A stretch of DNA of 64,000 nt from Heligmosomoides polygyrus polygyrus (taxonomy: Eukaryota; Nematoda; Chromadorea; Rhabditida; Heligmosomidae): positions 65,382,969-65,446,968 of the forward strand of contig OX377205.1 in assembly GCA_947396885.1 (NCBI GenBank), read 5' to 3'. How positions within the stretch are numbered: the first letter of the stretch is position 1; every line of letters begins with the position of its first letter. Below the pieces are notes generated by a model. It saw only the letters and a program-made list of their open reading frames with translations, was not told the DNA's origin and made no database searches. Below are positions 44,701 through 55,215 of the stretch, in pieces. The translations under genes were made by a program, and so were the position numbers.

Positions 44701-47700
44701 AAACAGCCAGCGAAACGTGGCTTCATCTCGCTGTCTACAATGTCGCATGTTTTCTGCACGTCGTATATTGTCGGCGGTTCAGGTGCGCTACGCCGTGCGT
44801 GAATATGCCTGCACAGCCATTGATGTGATTGCAAGGCGAACTCGACTCGCGTTCTTGAACACGTATGCCGCTCATGAAGTGCTTCCGGAGGTGGGTTTCT
44901 TCTCGGAATGTGTACTTGCTTGCGGCCTTGTTCTTACTGGTAGCTCGAGAATGATGAAAGTTCGAAAGCGAGCTAGAGCTAGTCTTATCCTAGGTTGTAC
45001 GAATAATGGCTGAAGAACTTGGCTGGTCGTCAGCGGAGCAGCGAAATCAGTTGGAGAGAGCTCGGCAGTTCATTGACGTCGAAATGGGACAGCTCGCGAA
45101 GCAGAATGCTGCCAGCAATGTCTCTCTTAACCTTACTCGGTCAGTCGTGCATATTACTCAATTTAGCTGCGTTTACATAGAAGTCGGTATCAATGAGCGG
45201 GCTGCTTGCTGATCCGTGCTGCTTGCGAAAAACCACTTTAAAGTCGTCTTGTGCTCCAGTTTCGGAAAACACAAAGGACGTGAAGTCGTCAAGATGCCTG
45301 CATGCAGTCGCACCCTTCCCTTGATCTTCTGTTCAGTAAATCGCCTCTAGGGAGATAGCGCTTCCACATACCCTTTACTGGTCCCTTGCGAGGGATAGGT
45401 AATGGTGTGATGGTGGTGCTTTTCTCAAGACATTCAACGAGACAGGGGAATTAAGAGCGATTTTCCACTCAAAGTACTTGCCCTAGTTCAACATTGTTTA
45501 GGTTGCTACCTTAGCCAAGGTCTTAATGAAATTATTCTCATTAAGATAAACGTAGCCTCCATATGACCTGTAATTTCAGTTTAAAACAAGAATTACAAGA
45601 ATACCAAAAACTGATGAACGGTTCGAAAAAGGAGGAAAAGCTCTCGTCAAAAATCGAGAAGGCTGTTCCGCATCCCGAAAACTCGTCCTCAAGTCATGAG
45701 AAGACACATCCAAGTGCTGAAAAGTCATCGCCAAGTGCTGAGAAGTCATCGTCAAAAGAATCGCATAAATGAGAGGAAAAGAAGATTCGTTGGCTCTCCT
45801 AGATACCTACTGTGAATTGATGGAGAAAAACTGAGTAAATCGTTTTCTCTAAAATCAAAATGATTTCTTTTTTCATCTAATAATGGAAGACAAGTTTATA
45901 TGGTGGAGTTGTACATGAGCGACACCTTTGTAAGTGTCTTAATAGAAAACGCTAATTTCCCTAATGGTAAAACAAGGTCCTTCCTGTGAATGAATTCTTC
46001 ATAATGGGCTTGAGATTACTTAGGTAACATATTTCAACTCAAAATGAGTTTTCAAAGCTTAAAGAAATGAGAGAGTTAGTTGCTAGGCCTCTTAAGTTGG
46101 TTGTGAATGTCTTGGATATGCTCTTCGGTCGTTCAGATGTTTGGAAAGGCTAGATCTCGTTAAAATCAAGCCCTATGAAATCGGTCTGGCAAGGATAGAA
46201 AAGTGAACTGGTACCACGAGGTGAATTGGTACCAGCCCTGTCCGGGAAATAGAAAACAGACTTGTCTGTCGTCTGTTCACCACAAGTCATTGTGTGAACC
46301 AAGTACGCATTCGAATTGCAGGTTCAGGAATAGAATGCTTGGTGCATTTCAAAAAGGGGTTGATTAACGCTGCTGGAGTGGCTGAGGTTTTTGAGAGCTC
46401 CGATTGTTCCTAGGCCATAGTGGAAGCCACTCTGTCTATGAAATTCGGGTTGAAACAAACAAAAAAGCAAGAAAGAGGCACTCTGAGCAAATTGGGTAGA
46501 ACGACCATCTGAACTACTCTGCTGCCTAAATTTGTAGTTTCGATGTTTTCCTAAAACAAGTTTCAAAAGGCTCCCCCTGCTTGCTCGAATTTCCCAACTG
46601 TTTCTCCAAAGCTAAAATGTTTGGCATTTCTTTCGAAATAGAAGAACCAGATATTTTAGGCTTTCTGCTCAAACAAGACCATACAAAGTATTATAGTCCA
46701 CAAGAGACTCGTGATTAAACTCACTAGGGTAGCAACGAACTGATTATGGAAAGAGGCAGTTGGTGACGCATGCGTCATAGTTTCAGTGTTCTTCTGTTTC
46801 TACTTACTTTTTGTATTCATGTATTGTACTACATGCTCCGTACTCATTCCGTTCCTCTAGTGCTCATTTTGCGTTTTCAATATTTCTTAATCGATTCTTT
46901 GGATATCTGCTCCAGAACAAAAATCTGAAGAGTGCGAAGAAAACCGCTGATAAACACGGTAGGCAATCACTTAGGTAGAACAGTCAACAAAGTTGAGAAC
47001 GGAGCTCCCAAAATCAAGATTTAGGCTATACGTGAAGTGATACAGGTTATTAGCTTTGTGCTGTAGTTGAGCTCGAATATCCTACTCGAATACACATTCG
47101 AATGATTTTCATTCGAATTTGAATATTCATAAAATCGTGTTTTTCGAATGTACTCGAATTGGAATATTCAAAAAATCGGAGTTTCAAAGTGTATTCGAGT
47201 TCGAATATTCGAAAATTGTGGGCAGTGGAACCATTCAAATACTCGAAAAAATTTCGGGAGCACAACTATAGTGTCCAGCCTCTTCCTCCTTCATACTGTT
47301 AAGAGAATTTAATGGTTCTCTCAAATCTTTTCGTTTCCCTGAACTGGAGCTTTTACATAGAAAACGTTGATCTATAAAATAGCCTGTGATGAAAGCTCGT
47401 TAAATCGTTACCGAAAAGGAGGGCAGTTAAGCGCTCCCTTTACTTAGGAGCTGATCCAACCGTCCCATGCCCTTTTTTGCAAGATTGAAGCCTAAAGCGA
47501 TTCTTGCAAACGATGTCTCAGAAATGTTTGAAAAGCATCGCTTGATAGACAGAGACTTGTTCAATGGTCATTACAAACCATAGCCCAGTCTCTCCAACTC
47601 TTGCATTTTCCCTTGCCTTTGACTCCGCGTTCTCATCCAGCAGTTCCGGGCTAATTTCTTCGACTCCTTGTTCTCGCATGATGTTCGTTACTGATGTATG

Positions 47701-50700
47701 TATCGTGATGTACCTTTCGAACGTCAAGCCACTAAAGCTATCCGCGTAATCCCTTGCAATAGATTCAGCTTTCAAAACACCTCCGAATTTGTGTTCGATC
47801 CCACTACAGTGCGTTTCAAAAGTATGTAGCCACCTTGAAATTGATAATTTCACGTTTCGCGTTCGTTTCTACGAACTGGCGTTAGCAGCATTGGATTCCC
47901 CGTAGACGAAAATAGCTGGATTGCTCTTTCCAGAAAAAAGCTTGATCTCCGGCAAAAACTAGGCGTTTTTGATTTTTTTTGTTTGTTTCAAAAGTATGTA
48001 GCCACTCCAGATTATCGGGCATTTTTACACTCCTATTCAAATTTTGCGCTCTTTTTGACGGGAGGTTCTGGTCACAAATAGTCAGTTTGACCCGTTCTTC
48101 AAAAATAACCACTATGCCAGTCCGTGGACGTGTCCTGATTATCGAGGAACAACCTCAGATCCGAGCGCTTAAGGATGCTGGCTTGACAAATCGCGCCATT
48201 GTTCGTCAGCTCGGACGTTCGCAAGATGTGTCGACCACTTCCTTCGAAATCCTAATGGTTATCGGTCAGCACCTGTACCGGGTCGTCCGCGTGTGATTTC
48301 GAGCCAGAATCGTCTACGAATCAGCCGCATGTGTCGAACTCCACATGGAGCGCCAGCCAAATTCGCGCTGAGACGAGTCTATCTGCATCAAGGACAACGA
48401 TATCGCGCTGTATTCGATCGAACGAACACATCTGCAGACAGACCATGCAGAAAGCGCCTCATCTCACGAACTTCCACAAGCAGGCGCGACTGGAGTTTGC
48501 CCGCAAAAACATGGCACGCAGTAGGAAAATGTAGGAACTTCTGGTTTCGTCGACGTCATGAATTTCACACGCTTATTGCTTCAGGTTATCTTCGGTGACG
48601 ACAAAAAATTTAATCTGGATGGTCCCGGTGGTTACCGGTATTACTGGAGAGATCTACGACAGGCTCCCATCACCTTCTCTCGACGGAACTTCGGAGGCGG
48701 GTCTCTGATGACATGGGCGGGCTTCTGCAGTAAGGAGAAGCTGAAGCTCAGATTCCCATCATGTCGTATGGACAGTCTAGCGTATCAAGCCGTACTGGAG
48801 TCCAGCCTGCTGCCCTTCCTAACGGGGAGAAAACGGCAGACACATGTTCTGCAGCAGGACAGCGCTGCACTTCATGTGCCCAAATCGACCACAGACTGGC
48901 CCCAACGTAATCGACTCCGAGTAATGGAATGGCCAGCCTGCTCATCTGACCGCAACCCAATGGAGAACATGTGAGATGTCTTGGTCCGGCAGGTCTACTT
49001 GAATAACAGGCAGTTCAACAATGTTGGGGAGCTGAAAACCGCTATTTTGACTGCCTGGGACAACATCGGTGACGAAGTGATCCAGAAACCTGTTAGTAGC
49101 ATGCGTAGCATGGTGCTTGATGTAATAAGAAATAATGATGGTCCAATTGACTATTAATTTTTAATAAAAATCATATTTTTTGGGAGTGGCTGCATACTTC
49201 TGAAACAAACAAAAAATTTCAAAAACGATCTATTTTTGCTAGAGATTAGGCTTTTTCCTGTAAAAAGCAACATAGGTAATTTCGACTACGAGGAATTAAA
49301 TGCGACAAACGCCGGTTCGTAGAAACAAAGGCGAAGGGTAAAAATTTTGAATATAAGGTGGCTACATACTTTTGAAACGCACTGTATACCGCAGCCAGTG
49401 ACTTCTTAATAAATATAAGATCCTGACCAATATACTGCATTACAGCATACACCAATAATGTATTGCTTTGCTGCCTATGGCCTATGTTATACTTCGGCGA
49501 CGCGTCGCCGACGCTGCGACACGTCAGCGACGGCCCGTCACCGACGTCGGCCGACGCTGACGTCACCAGCGACGTCGCCGACGTCGCCACAGACGTCGCC
49601 GACGTCGCCACAGACGTCGCCGACGTCGCCACAGACGCAGCCGACGTCGCCACAGACGCCGCCGACGTCGCCACAGACGCGTGGTCGACGTCGTCAACAG
49701 ATTCTGTGGCAGCGTCGGGGACGTCGTTGACAGGAGAGCATCGGAGCGCATTTTTAGCATCGGAGCGCGCTTTCAATGTCATCATTTGGCCGCCATGAGC
49801 AGGGCTACGCCCCCTGGCATAGCTGCTATAATTCGCCTATAGCAGGCTATCTGACCCACGATACCCTGAAGTCACTGCCCGCGATATGCCGCGGGGTATA
49901 CGCCATTGGCCAATAGCCTTTTCCGCCGCCCAGTAGCTGCAGTTATGCTGATTAACCTCTCCATTCAGCTTTAATGTTGCTTCATCAGTCCCCAGAACCC
50001 GTTTCGGAAAATAGGTCTGCTGCCCACATTTAAATTCTGTAATCACTAAACTCGCATGCTACGTGTCTTTCACGTCGTTGTCAAGTTCTAAACATCAAAA
50101 AAGCAGATAAAAACAGACGTGTGCATGGCGCAATCTATACGTTCATACGTCAAAAATTCCTATTTGCTTAAGATTTTATATGAGCATTTAACTTCTTCAG
50201 TACCTTTTTGTGACCAAAGTTATCACCTTTCTAACAGTGCATTCATTTCTTGAGACACCCAGTATTATTAGAATTAGGCAGTATAAAAAAAACACTCACT
50301 TCCGTCTATCAGGTAGAGATACGTATATTTTTATGCCTTTTTTCTGTTGAAACTCTGTTATCTGCCTCAATTTCGTTGTTTGTTAAAGAACACACCAAAG
50401 TAACTTTTTACATATTTTTCTGCAAGCCTTAAAGAAAACATTTTTCGTTGGAATAGAACTGCTACATATTAAAAACCACAAGAATTCTGTGAAGTCCTCA
50501 TGTGACTAACTTTAAATGGACATGAAGAGTAAAAAAGGCACCATTTGTGCCCGCAAGATGGGCGTTTTTGCACTTTCGATTTCGTAATTCGAGGTCCGCC
50601 GAGGATGTTGACAGTGCCGGGAACGAAGAACCCACCCACAAACAAAATACTCCCTCTGAGCGCATTTTTTTCCCAGCCTTGAATGAGGCTGGCGACGGCC

Positions 50701-52827
50701 CGTCGCCGTGCACAGCGCGGCGACCGACCCACGGACGACGTCGCCACCGACGTCGGTGGCGACGTCGGTGGCGGCGTCGGCGGCGGAAGTATAACACCCC
50801 CCTGCGGAGCTCTCGGCGACGCTGTGTTGGGCGGGCTGCCACGCAGTGCGTAGCTGCCCGCAAAGCACAGCGTCGCCGACGTCGGCCGACGCGTCGCCGA
50901 AGTATAACATTGGCCTAAAGGACTCAAGAAACTCCACGAAACGGCTATCTAATCGGATATTCTTCAACTATGTACTACTGTTGCACTCATTGTCAAGATT
51001 CATCGGCTCAGCCCAGAGGCTGCAAAACTGTCGATATAGGTTCTCCGAGACTGTTCATTAGCTCTCTTCAATTGCTCACATGTGTACATGTCCCGTTTCG
51101 ATTCCTCAATTCTCCATCGATTGCACCAAAAATGCAGGGAATACCTTTTCCACTTTTGAAATCGAATTCACGATCTCAAAACCGATACAGAGTTGTGGAG
51201 TTGTTAACATGCGAGAATTGCCCTACTGTCCCTTTTCATTCATGTGAGAAAACGACCGACTGTCCCTTTTTATTTCCAGCTTTGAACAATTGTCGAAAAC
51301 CTAAACAGTTCTGAAAACTCATTTCCAGTGTAGAAACTGGGCACTATGCGGATAAGAGAGCGGTGCTTTCTCCAGGGAGTAGATTTCTTCGATGTACACC
51401 TCACTGGTGTATAACATGTTATGCTAGCCTTGCTGTGTTCCATGGTTGCTCTTGTACTGGAATATAAAGCTGTAGTATGAAAAGGGAGTAAGAAAAGTCG
51501 TCGTTACAACGTGCGCCTCACAGTACGCATTGCGCCAGAAACTGTATATAACCGACCTTAAAATGGTGTATTTAAATTCAACATAGCGATGAAATTATGG
51601 TGAACATAGTATAATGTCGACAGGCCGTCATCACCAAAAAAGGAAAATTTCAAAGGGAAAGTTAGCATTGTTTTTCGAAAAACGTAATAGTGTAGTTGAT
51701 AAATACAAAGACGCTTAGAAAAATGTGAAGTGACGACGGTGTCACTAGCCATTTTGGTGAACAACCTACTCTTGGGAGTTTAGGCTCGAATTTATAAAGA
51801 GTAGTTTGCACGGAAATTGAACTGCACGAAGTACCGCCTTTTGCGCCTCCATAGCCAAGTTGGTCACAAGGGAGATTCCATCGTTTGATTCACTCAGGCG
51901 GAGACATTTGGGGTAGCAGACACGCCCCCCTCCCCCCCCCCCCCATGAGTAAGCTAAACTCGACTCGATGTCGATGTCAGTGCGGCTCTATAGACCAGCT
52001 GCACACAACGCGACCGCAGTCGCGGCCGAGAGAATTTACACGCTTACAAAATGCTCAGCTCCATTTTAGGATGTAGCATATGTTGTTGAATTTCTAGGGA
52101 GGAAATGCAGACGGCGAAGGAACGATTTAACAAGCTGGACAAGGACAAGAAGGGACACATCACTGTCAATGATCTCAGGCGCTACTTCAGGGTATGCCGC
52201 TTACGTTTTCGAATGTTTGAAGATACTCTGCATCTTTCTAGTAAGTGCGTAGGTATTCGTGAAGCCGTTCTTCAAATATGGTTACACAAGGTTAGGCCCT
52301 CAGTTAACTACATCGACAGCGATCGAGCACTCGAAAATCGATAAGCTTACCATTAGATCGACATTGATCCTTCGGATAACCCTGTTTGAATTCTGCGACC
52401 TCCATCTGGAACAGCTCGTCGGCAACCATCTCCCTGATCCCCGATGAAGGCCATACATAAACTGTAGACTGCTGATGGTCAACTGCAAAAACTCACGAAA
52501 AGACGCGTCCACATCATGTACGGAGCTGTTACAGGAACACAATCAGAAGATTGATGAGCGTGTGCTGCACGAGCTGCTGAACGAGGTTGATCTGAACAAG
52601 AACGGCGAAATCGAGATCGCAGAGTTCTTCCAGGTGAGTTGGCTGTTGAATTTTTCTTCACCTCCAGGATTCACCTGGTTTACCCCAGACGTTCCTTAAC
52701 GAAGCCGCAACTCTTTCAGTTGTATTCTGGTCTGAAAGGCGGACAGATCAGCTCGAATCGTCTGGTGAGGTATCTTGACGAGATGCACGGAACTCCAAGT
52801 GTCAGCCGATCGGGTGGAGGCGTATAG
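35703..52827 (+). CDS. Mitochondrial FAD glycerol-3-phosphate dehydrogenase
   Basis: This inner-membrane flavoprotein (GPD2 type) oxidises glycerol-3-phosphate to dihydroxyacetone phosphate and passes electrons to ubiquinone. Nineteen exons join in frame to 719 residues, near the usual ~725: 35703-35807, 35934-36035, 36094-36172, 39292-39431, 39485-39567, 39883-39971, 40729-40865, 40932-41009, 41075-41226, 42006-42165, 42232-42369, 42477-42566, 43990-44109, 44170-44301, 44783-44890, 44994-45139, 52098-52191, 52535-52633, 52720-52827. Seen: short N-terminal leader; FAD-binding VIGGGATGAGVALD (exon 3); SSGTSSRSTKLIHGGVRYLQ; IYYDGTHNDARMNLAI; ATGPSTDSIR; DGRVIFFLPWERMTIAGTTD; TIAGGKWTTYRHMAEET; two EF-hand loops, DKDKKGHITVND and DLNKNGEIEIAE, implying calcium sensitivity; C-terminus SGGGV. 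Donors after exons 2, 7 and 12 are GC. The acceptor of exon 7 is the least certain. Introns hold several transposons. Confidence 0.95.
36544..36657. mobile_element. 114-bp MITE in GPD2 intron 3
   Basis: A perfect 17-bp terminal inverted repeat, AGGGGCCGTATGCTCGT, occupies 36544-36560, with its complement at 36641-36657. The interior has CCCC- and GGGG-rich segments that can also pair. It has no coding capacity. Confidence 0.75.
36900..38580 (-). mobile_element. RTE-type retrotransposon fragment in GPD2 intron 3
   Basis: The - strand translation gives endonuclease pieces IGDFN (~38385), FHGNSIFMKKE and GLDHRLLRVDSAKTWRRISA (~37900). Linker pieces are SNATKELIQQRN and RRSDLRKRRRNL (~37550). 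Reverse transcriptase starts with ILPSEVQDAIKDMN (~37320), DTGWSPARG and EQARFCEEFSCM (~37080). Frames shift repeatedly and the element stops before the catalytic FADD box, so it is 3'-truncated and dead. It differs enough from RTE-A to be a separate subfamily. Confidence 0.75.
41672..41915 (+). mobile_element. tRNA-derived SINE in GPD2 intron 9
   Basis: The A box TAGTGGCGCAGTCGCTAGAAG and B box-like CTCGATTCGAAAAG are followed by GTTCCTGTCTCGCCAACTCC and, near the end, CCACGATATCAGGTGGAGCC and GCGCATTCCAAGCAAGAATG. The head is well kept but the middle is rearranged relative to other copies. Confidence 0.55.
42690..43640 (-). mobile_element. RTE-A family fragment, internally deleted, in GPD2 intron 12
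   Basis: The - strand gives endonuclease piece YMVIIGNLYAKNGPQKSPEK (~43400) and reverse transcriptase pieces HSGFTTNIAPLYHEVVVTVK and RGVQQEDTESQKLFS, then LEWEGI and LRHRDDIMIIEE, where FADD has become HRDD. The C-terminal piece LRRRSKLRDAVTWAKSSKNG (~42870) follows. Much of the centre is missing, so it is an inactive remnant. Confidence 0.7.
45580..45772 (+). CDS. Possible alternative last exon of GPD2 lacking EF-hands
   Basis: A TTTCAG acceptor (45574-45579) is followed by a 63-codon frame opening LKQELQEYQKLMNGSKKEEK and ending in low-complexity SAEKSSPSAEKSSSKESHK, then TGA. Its first base completes the split CG|T codon left by exon 16, so splicing 45139 to 45580 keeps the frame and gives a 683-residue enzyme with no EF-hands. 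The in-phase fit and good acceptor are seen. That it is used is inference. By chance one acceptor in three would be in phase. Confidence 0.45.
46196..46372 (+). mobile_element. tRNA-derived SINE, 5'-truncated, in GPD2 intron 16
   Basis: GTGAATTGGTACCAGCCCTG, TCCGGGAAATAGAAAACAGA, TGTTCACCACAAGTCATTGT and GGGGTTGATTAACGCTG match the family body. The tRNA head is missing. Confidence 0.6.
47064..47268. mobile_element. 205-bp MITE-like element with TTCGAATATTCGAA arrays
   Basis: The ends TAGTTGAGCTCGAATAT and GGGAGCACAACTA are approximate inverted repeats. The interior is packed with palindromic CTCGAAT and TTCGAATATTCGAA words. A target duplication could not be confirmed. It resembles the two hAT-like elements in having short-repeat subterminal arrays. 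Confidence 0.5.
47809..49384 (+). mobile_element. Tc1-type transposon with nested repeats, in GPD2 intron 16
   Basis: Outer inverted repeats of about 75 bp start CAGTGCGTTTCAAAAGTATG at 47809 and end with the complement at 49384. TA lies just outside both ends. A second pair of the same motif, GTTTCAAAAGTATGTAGCC-like, lies inside at 47985-48008 and 49183-49206. The two copies per end resemble the inverted repeat/direct repeat layout of some Tc1 elements. Confidence 0.9.
48114..49157 (+). pseudogene. Tc1-type transposase, frameshifted
   Basis: It would have catalysed cut-and-paste at the surrounding inverted repeats. The start MPVRGRVLIIEEQPQIRALK is the DNA-binding region, followed by SNSTWSASQIRAETSLSASR and NFHKQARLEFARKNMARSRK in another frame. 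The catalytic region reads VIFGDDKKFNLDGPGGYRYY (first Asp), SRRNFGGGSLMTWAGF, QQDSAALH (second Asp) and EWPACSSDRNPMEN (third acidic residue Glu), ending RNNDGPIDY-stop. There are at least two frame changes (~48290, ~48535) and a stop directly after NPMENM, so it is inactive. Confidence 0.88.
49564..49686. repeat. 21-bp minisatellite, about 6 units
   Basis: The unit GACGTCGCCGACGTCGCCAC (plus A) is 21 bp, so it keeps all reading frames open: DVADVAT and SPTSPQT-type on +, SVATSAA-type on -. The long open frames over this region are therefore a by-product of the repeat. Confidence 0.85.
49890..50046 (-). pseudogene. Transposase fragment, Tc1/mariner superfamily type
   Basis: The - strand frame reads KCGQQTYFPKRVLGTDEATL, then KLNGEVNQHNCSYWA. 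The pattern DEAT-x-x-LNG-x-VN-x-HNC-x-YWA is typical around the first catalytic Asp in a group of Tc1/mariner-related transposases. Only about 50 residues remain, within the GACGTC-rich element. Confidence 0.45.
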
Positions 52828-53302
52828 TCGTCGACGTCGTTTAGTCTCGGTGAAAAACAGTCACTTCTCCACACTCCTACTAACCCGCACCTCTCATCCA
52901 GACTGAGCTGGACGCCATCCAACGGGTTCCAAAAATCCTTGAGCTGTCATTAATAAGCACCCCAAGAAGGGTTCAATAAGTAGTTCATTGTTGAGCCCGG
53001 CAACCCCGATTTCTCTTGCTCGCGTTTTATCTATAGATATAGGGGGATTCTTCAGAGCCTTAGGTAGGTGGCAGTATAGTTTTCGCTACAAACGAGTAGC
53101 TTCTTCAAGCAACTTCCTAGTGACACCTGCCAGTAGTGTTAGTTCCACATCGAGAGAAGCGCGCGGCCACAAGTTGTCGCTAAGTTCCTCTGAGCGCTTG
53201 GTCAAGTAGGTGGTACCCCGTAGTCTGGTCGGTCCACGACTTCGCTGGTCGAAACGGGGCCAGGCCGTTGCCGCAGTACGACCAACCACAGACGAAGGCG
53301 CT

Positions 53303-53468
53303 CAGAGGCCGGATTCATCAACAATTAACCCGTGGGTATGCGGGTGATAAGGGGTAGAGATAAGATAAGAGTCAGGCAGAGATAACGCAAGAGTCAGAGA
53401 CGCAGGCTTCATTGTGGGTATCTGTACCCCTTAACCCGCGGGTTAGTCGTTGATGAATCCGGCCCCAG
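53303..53468. mobile_element. MITE of the GGCCGGATTCATCAAC family, copy 2
   Basis: The ends are CAGAGGCCGGATTCATCAAC and GTTGATGAATCCGGCCCCAG. The interior has ACCCGTGGGTAT at one side and ACCCGCGGGTTA at the other, also palindromic. It lies about 475 bp after the GPD2 stop codon. Confidence 0.78.
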
Positions 53469-54389
53469 GAGGGCCTGCCGGCCCCACTGAGCACGAATCA
53501 AGGTGACTTCCTGATATCCAGCCTTTTGTTAGGATAGGTGTTGATCGGTCATAGAGGCAGAAAGCTCCTTTAGCTCTCGGAGGTTTTTATAACCAACCAA
53601 TCCTTTTTTAAGTGGCGCGACAGGAGTACGAAGGCAGTGACTTAGTTTTTTAGAGCAGAGTAAGGTTTTAGCATTAATAACAGTTTAGTCCGCATGCAGA
53701 ATTGTTCTTTAAGCTCACATCATTCACACAAATACATGCATTCTCACAATGCCTCTATCTAACGATGCCGTGACTCTTGTACTTTGCATTTTTGGAATTT
53801 CACGTGAATGTAATCCGTAGTATTCGATTGATGTTTTACACCGTTTAATTTTTTGACTAAAATTTTTTCTTATGGTCTAAGGCAGCGAATTACTGAACGA
53901 AGTAGTGCGTACGTCTAGCGGTCGCTGACGAAATTGTAGATCGTTAGCTCGCCACGTCTCCCTATATTGGTCGACTGAATTCGGAAAGAAATCGCCACAC
54001 AATTGAAAACTCATTTTTGCTTGGCTACAAAACCGCACTTTCACATGCTACGCCGTGTAGGACTATTAAGGCTTCTACTGCCTATAAAACAGACGAATTG
54101 CATCCGGAATGCTTTCAAGCAGGCAGAATTATCGCGCTCTGAATACGCGGCTCCAGTTTTGCTATGACAGTGGAACATTCGGCATGTTCGGCACAACTGC
54201 AAAACCCGTTGTATGCTTGACGTATAAAGGCGTCTTAATTTGGTATTCTTTCCATGTACTTAGATAAGCTGCTTATATCAAGCTGCACGTGGTTGCGCCC
54301 AGTCGATTGATTCTGTCGGGCCTATATGAATTGCTCAAGGAATGTTCCTTCCAGCAATACGAGTTTAAGCTGGTGAGCTCAAATGTGTA
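53469..54389. other. Unassigned, no gene recognised
   Basis: AT-rich sequence between the MITE and the FB-1 copy. I see no open frame of note. Confidence 0.35.
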
Positions 54390-55215
54390 CCATTTTCACG
54401 TCGAATTGCACACTTTTCAAGTCAAACTGGACACTCTTCTAAGCTAGCCTTAACACTTTTCAAATCAAAGAGAACTCTTCCAAATCAAATGTGCTTCACG
54501 CAGGTTAAGTTACATACTCAATAAAATGATTAGAACAATTTTAGTTCAAGGGAACTTCGACACAACTTTCTTCGAATTTGCTCAGTTTACCTGCCCGAAT
54601 AAATGTAATAATTTTATAAAATTTTTATTTTTAGAAAACAGTAATAAATTAAAATTGGTCTCAAAGCACAGCAAAGGAGCAAGCATATAGCGCATTAAAA
54701 GATCGAATCGCGCCATGCACTCAAGAAGTTCGCCGCAACGCTTATTTGATAGTGATAGTGCCCAAATGCCACTTACAAACCGTCGAAGCGAGGACATATG
54801 TCATTTAGTGCTGTTTTTGTTGTGTCGCTTACAGATGTCAAACTCGATACAAACAAATTCTGCTATCAATCGAATAGAAATCGAGGCGCCTTGGAAGAGG
54901 ACATAGCGCGATCTTTTTTTAACACTAGAAAATGGCCAACTTATATTTCTCTAAAACGAGCTTAAAACCATAATTTTTCCTCAAAAGAATAAAAATTTTA
55001 TAAAATTTCAAACAATGTGTTCACTTATTGGTTAGATGAATTAAAACTTCAAAGAAAGTTATACTGTTTCCCTTGAACAAAAAATTACATTTTTGAAGAG
55101 TCTCTAGTTCAATGTAGAAGAAAATCATGTCAATTCGGAAGAGTTCGCTTTGATTTCAAAAGCCCTAAGCTAGTTTAGAAGAGTATCCAATTTGATTGGA
55201 CAAGTGTCGTGAGAA
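54390..55215. mobile_element. FB-1 foldback element, best-preserved copy
   Basis: The inverted arms are about 310 bp each. The left arm runs CCATTTTCACG, AAACTGGACACTCTTCTAAG, CTTTTCAAATCAAAG, CTTTCTTCGAA, CCCGAATAAATG, TATAAAATTTTTAT. The right arm repeats this inverted, ending CGTGAGAATGG near 55215. The interior has no transposase. Related copies or halves lie at 4319-4830, 6428-6595 plus 10014-10205, 17846-18475 and 34860-35347. Confidence 0.75.

Larger units (their letters stand above)
49479..50915. mobile_element. TIR element rich in GACGTC and GCGTCGCC
   Basis: The left end GGCCTATGTTATACTTCGGC and right end GCCGAAGTATAACATTGGCC are inverted and continue as GACGCGTCG. Both terminal regions are unusually GC-rich, built from GACGTCGCC words, while the middle is AT-richer. 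A 103-bp relative lies at 60915-61017. A target duplication is not clear (TAT on the left, TAA on the right). Confidence 0.7.

Noticed and set aside
49246..49785. Long open frames with SVATSAA or DVADVAT repeats
   Set aside because: They arise from the 21-bp minisatellite, a multiple of three, on both strands and are not evidence of a protein.
50469..50967. Overlapping 120-150-codon frames on both strands
   Set aside because: All cross the GACGTC-rich terminal region, whose composition suppresses stop codons. No domain was seen.
51846..51900. tRNA-like stretch (ATAGCCAAGTTGGTCA ... GTTTGATTCAC)
   Set aside because: A and B box words are present but I could not form a full cloverleaf. Possibly a tRNA or SINE-head relic.
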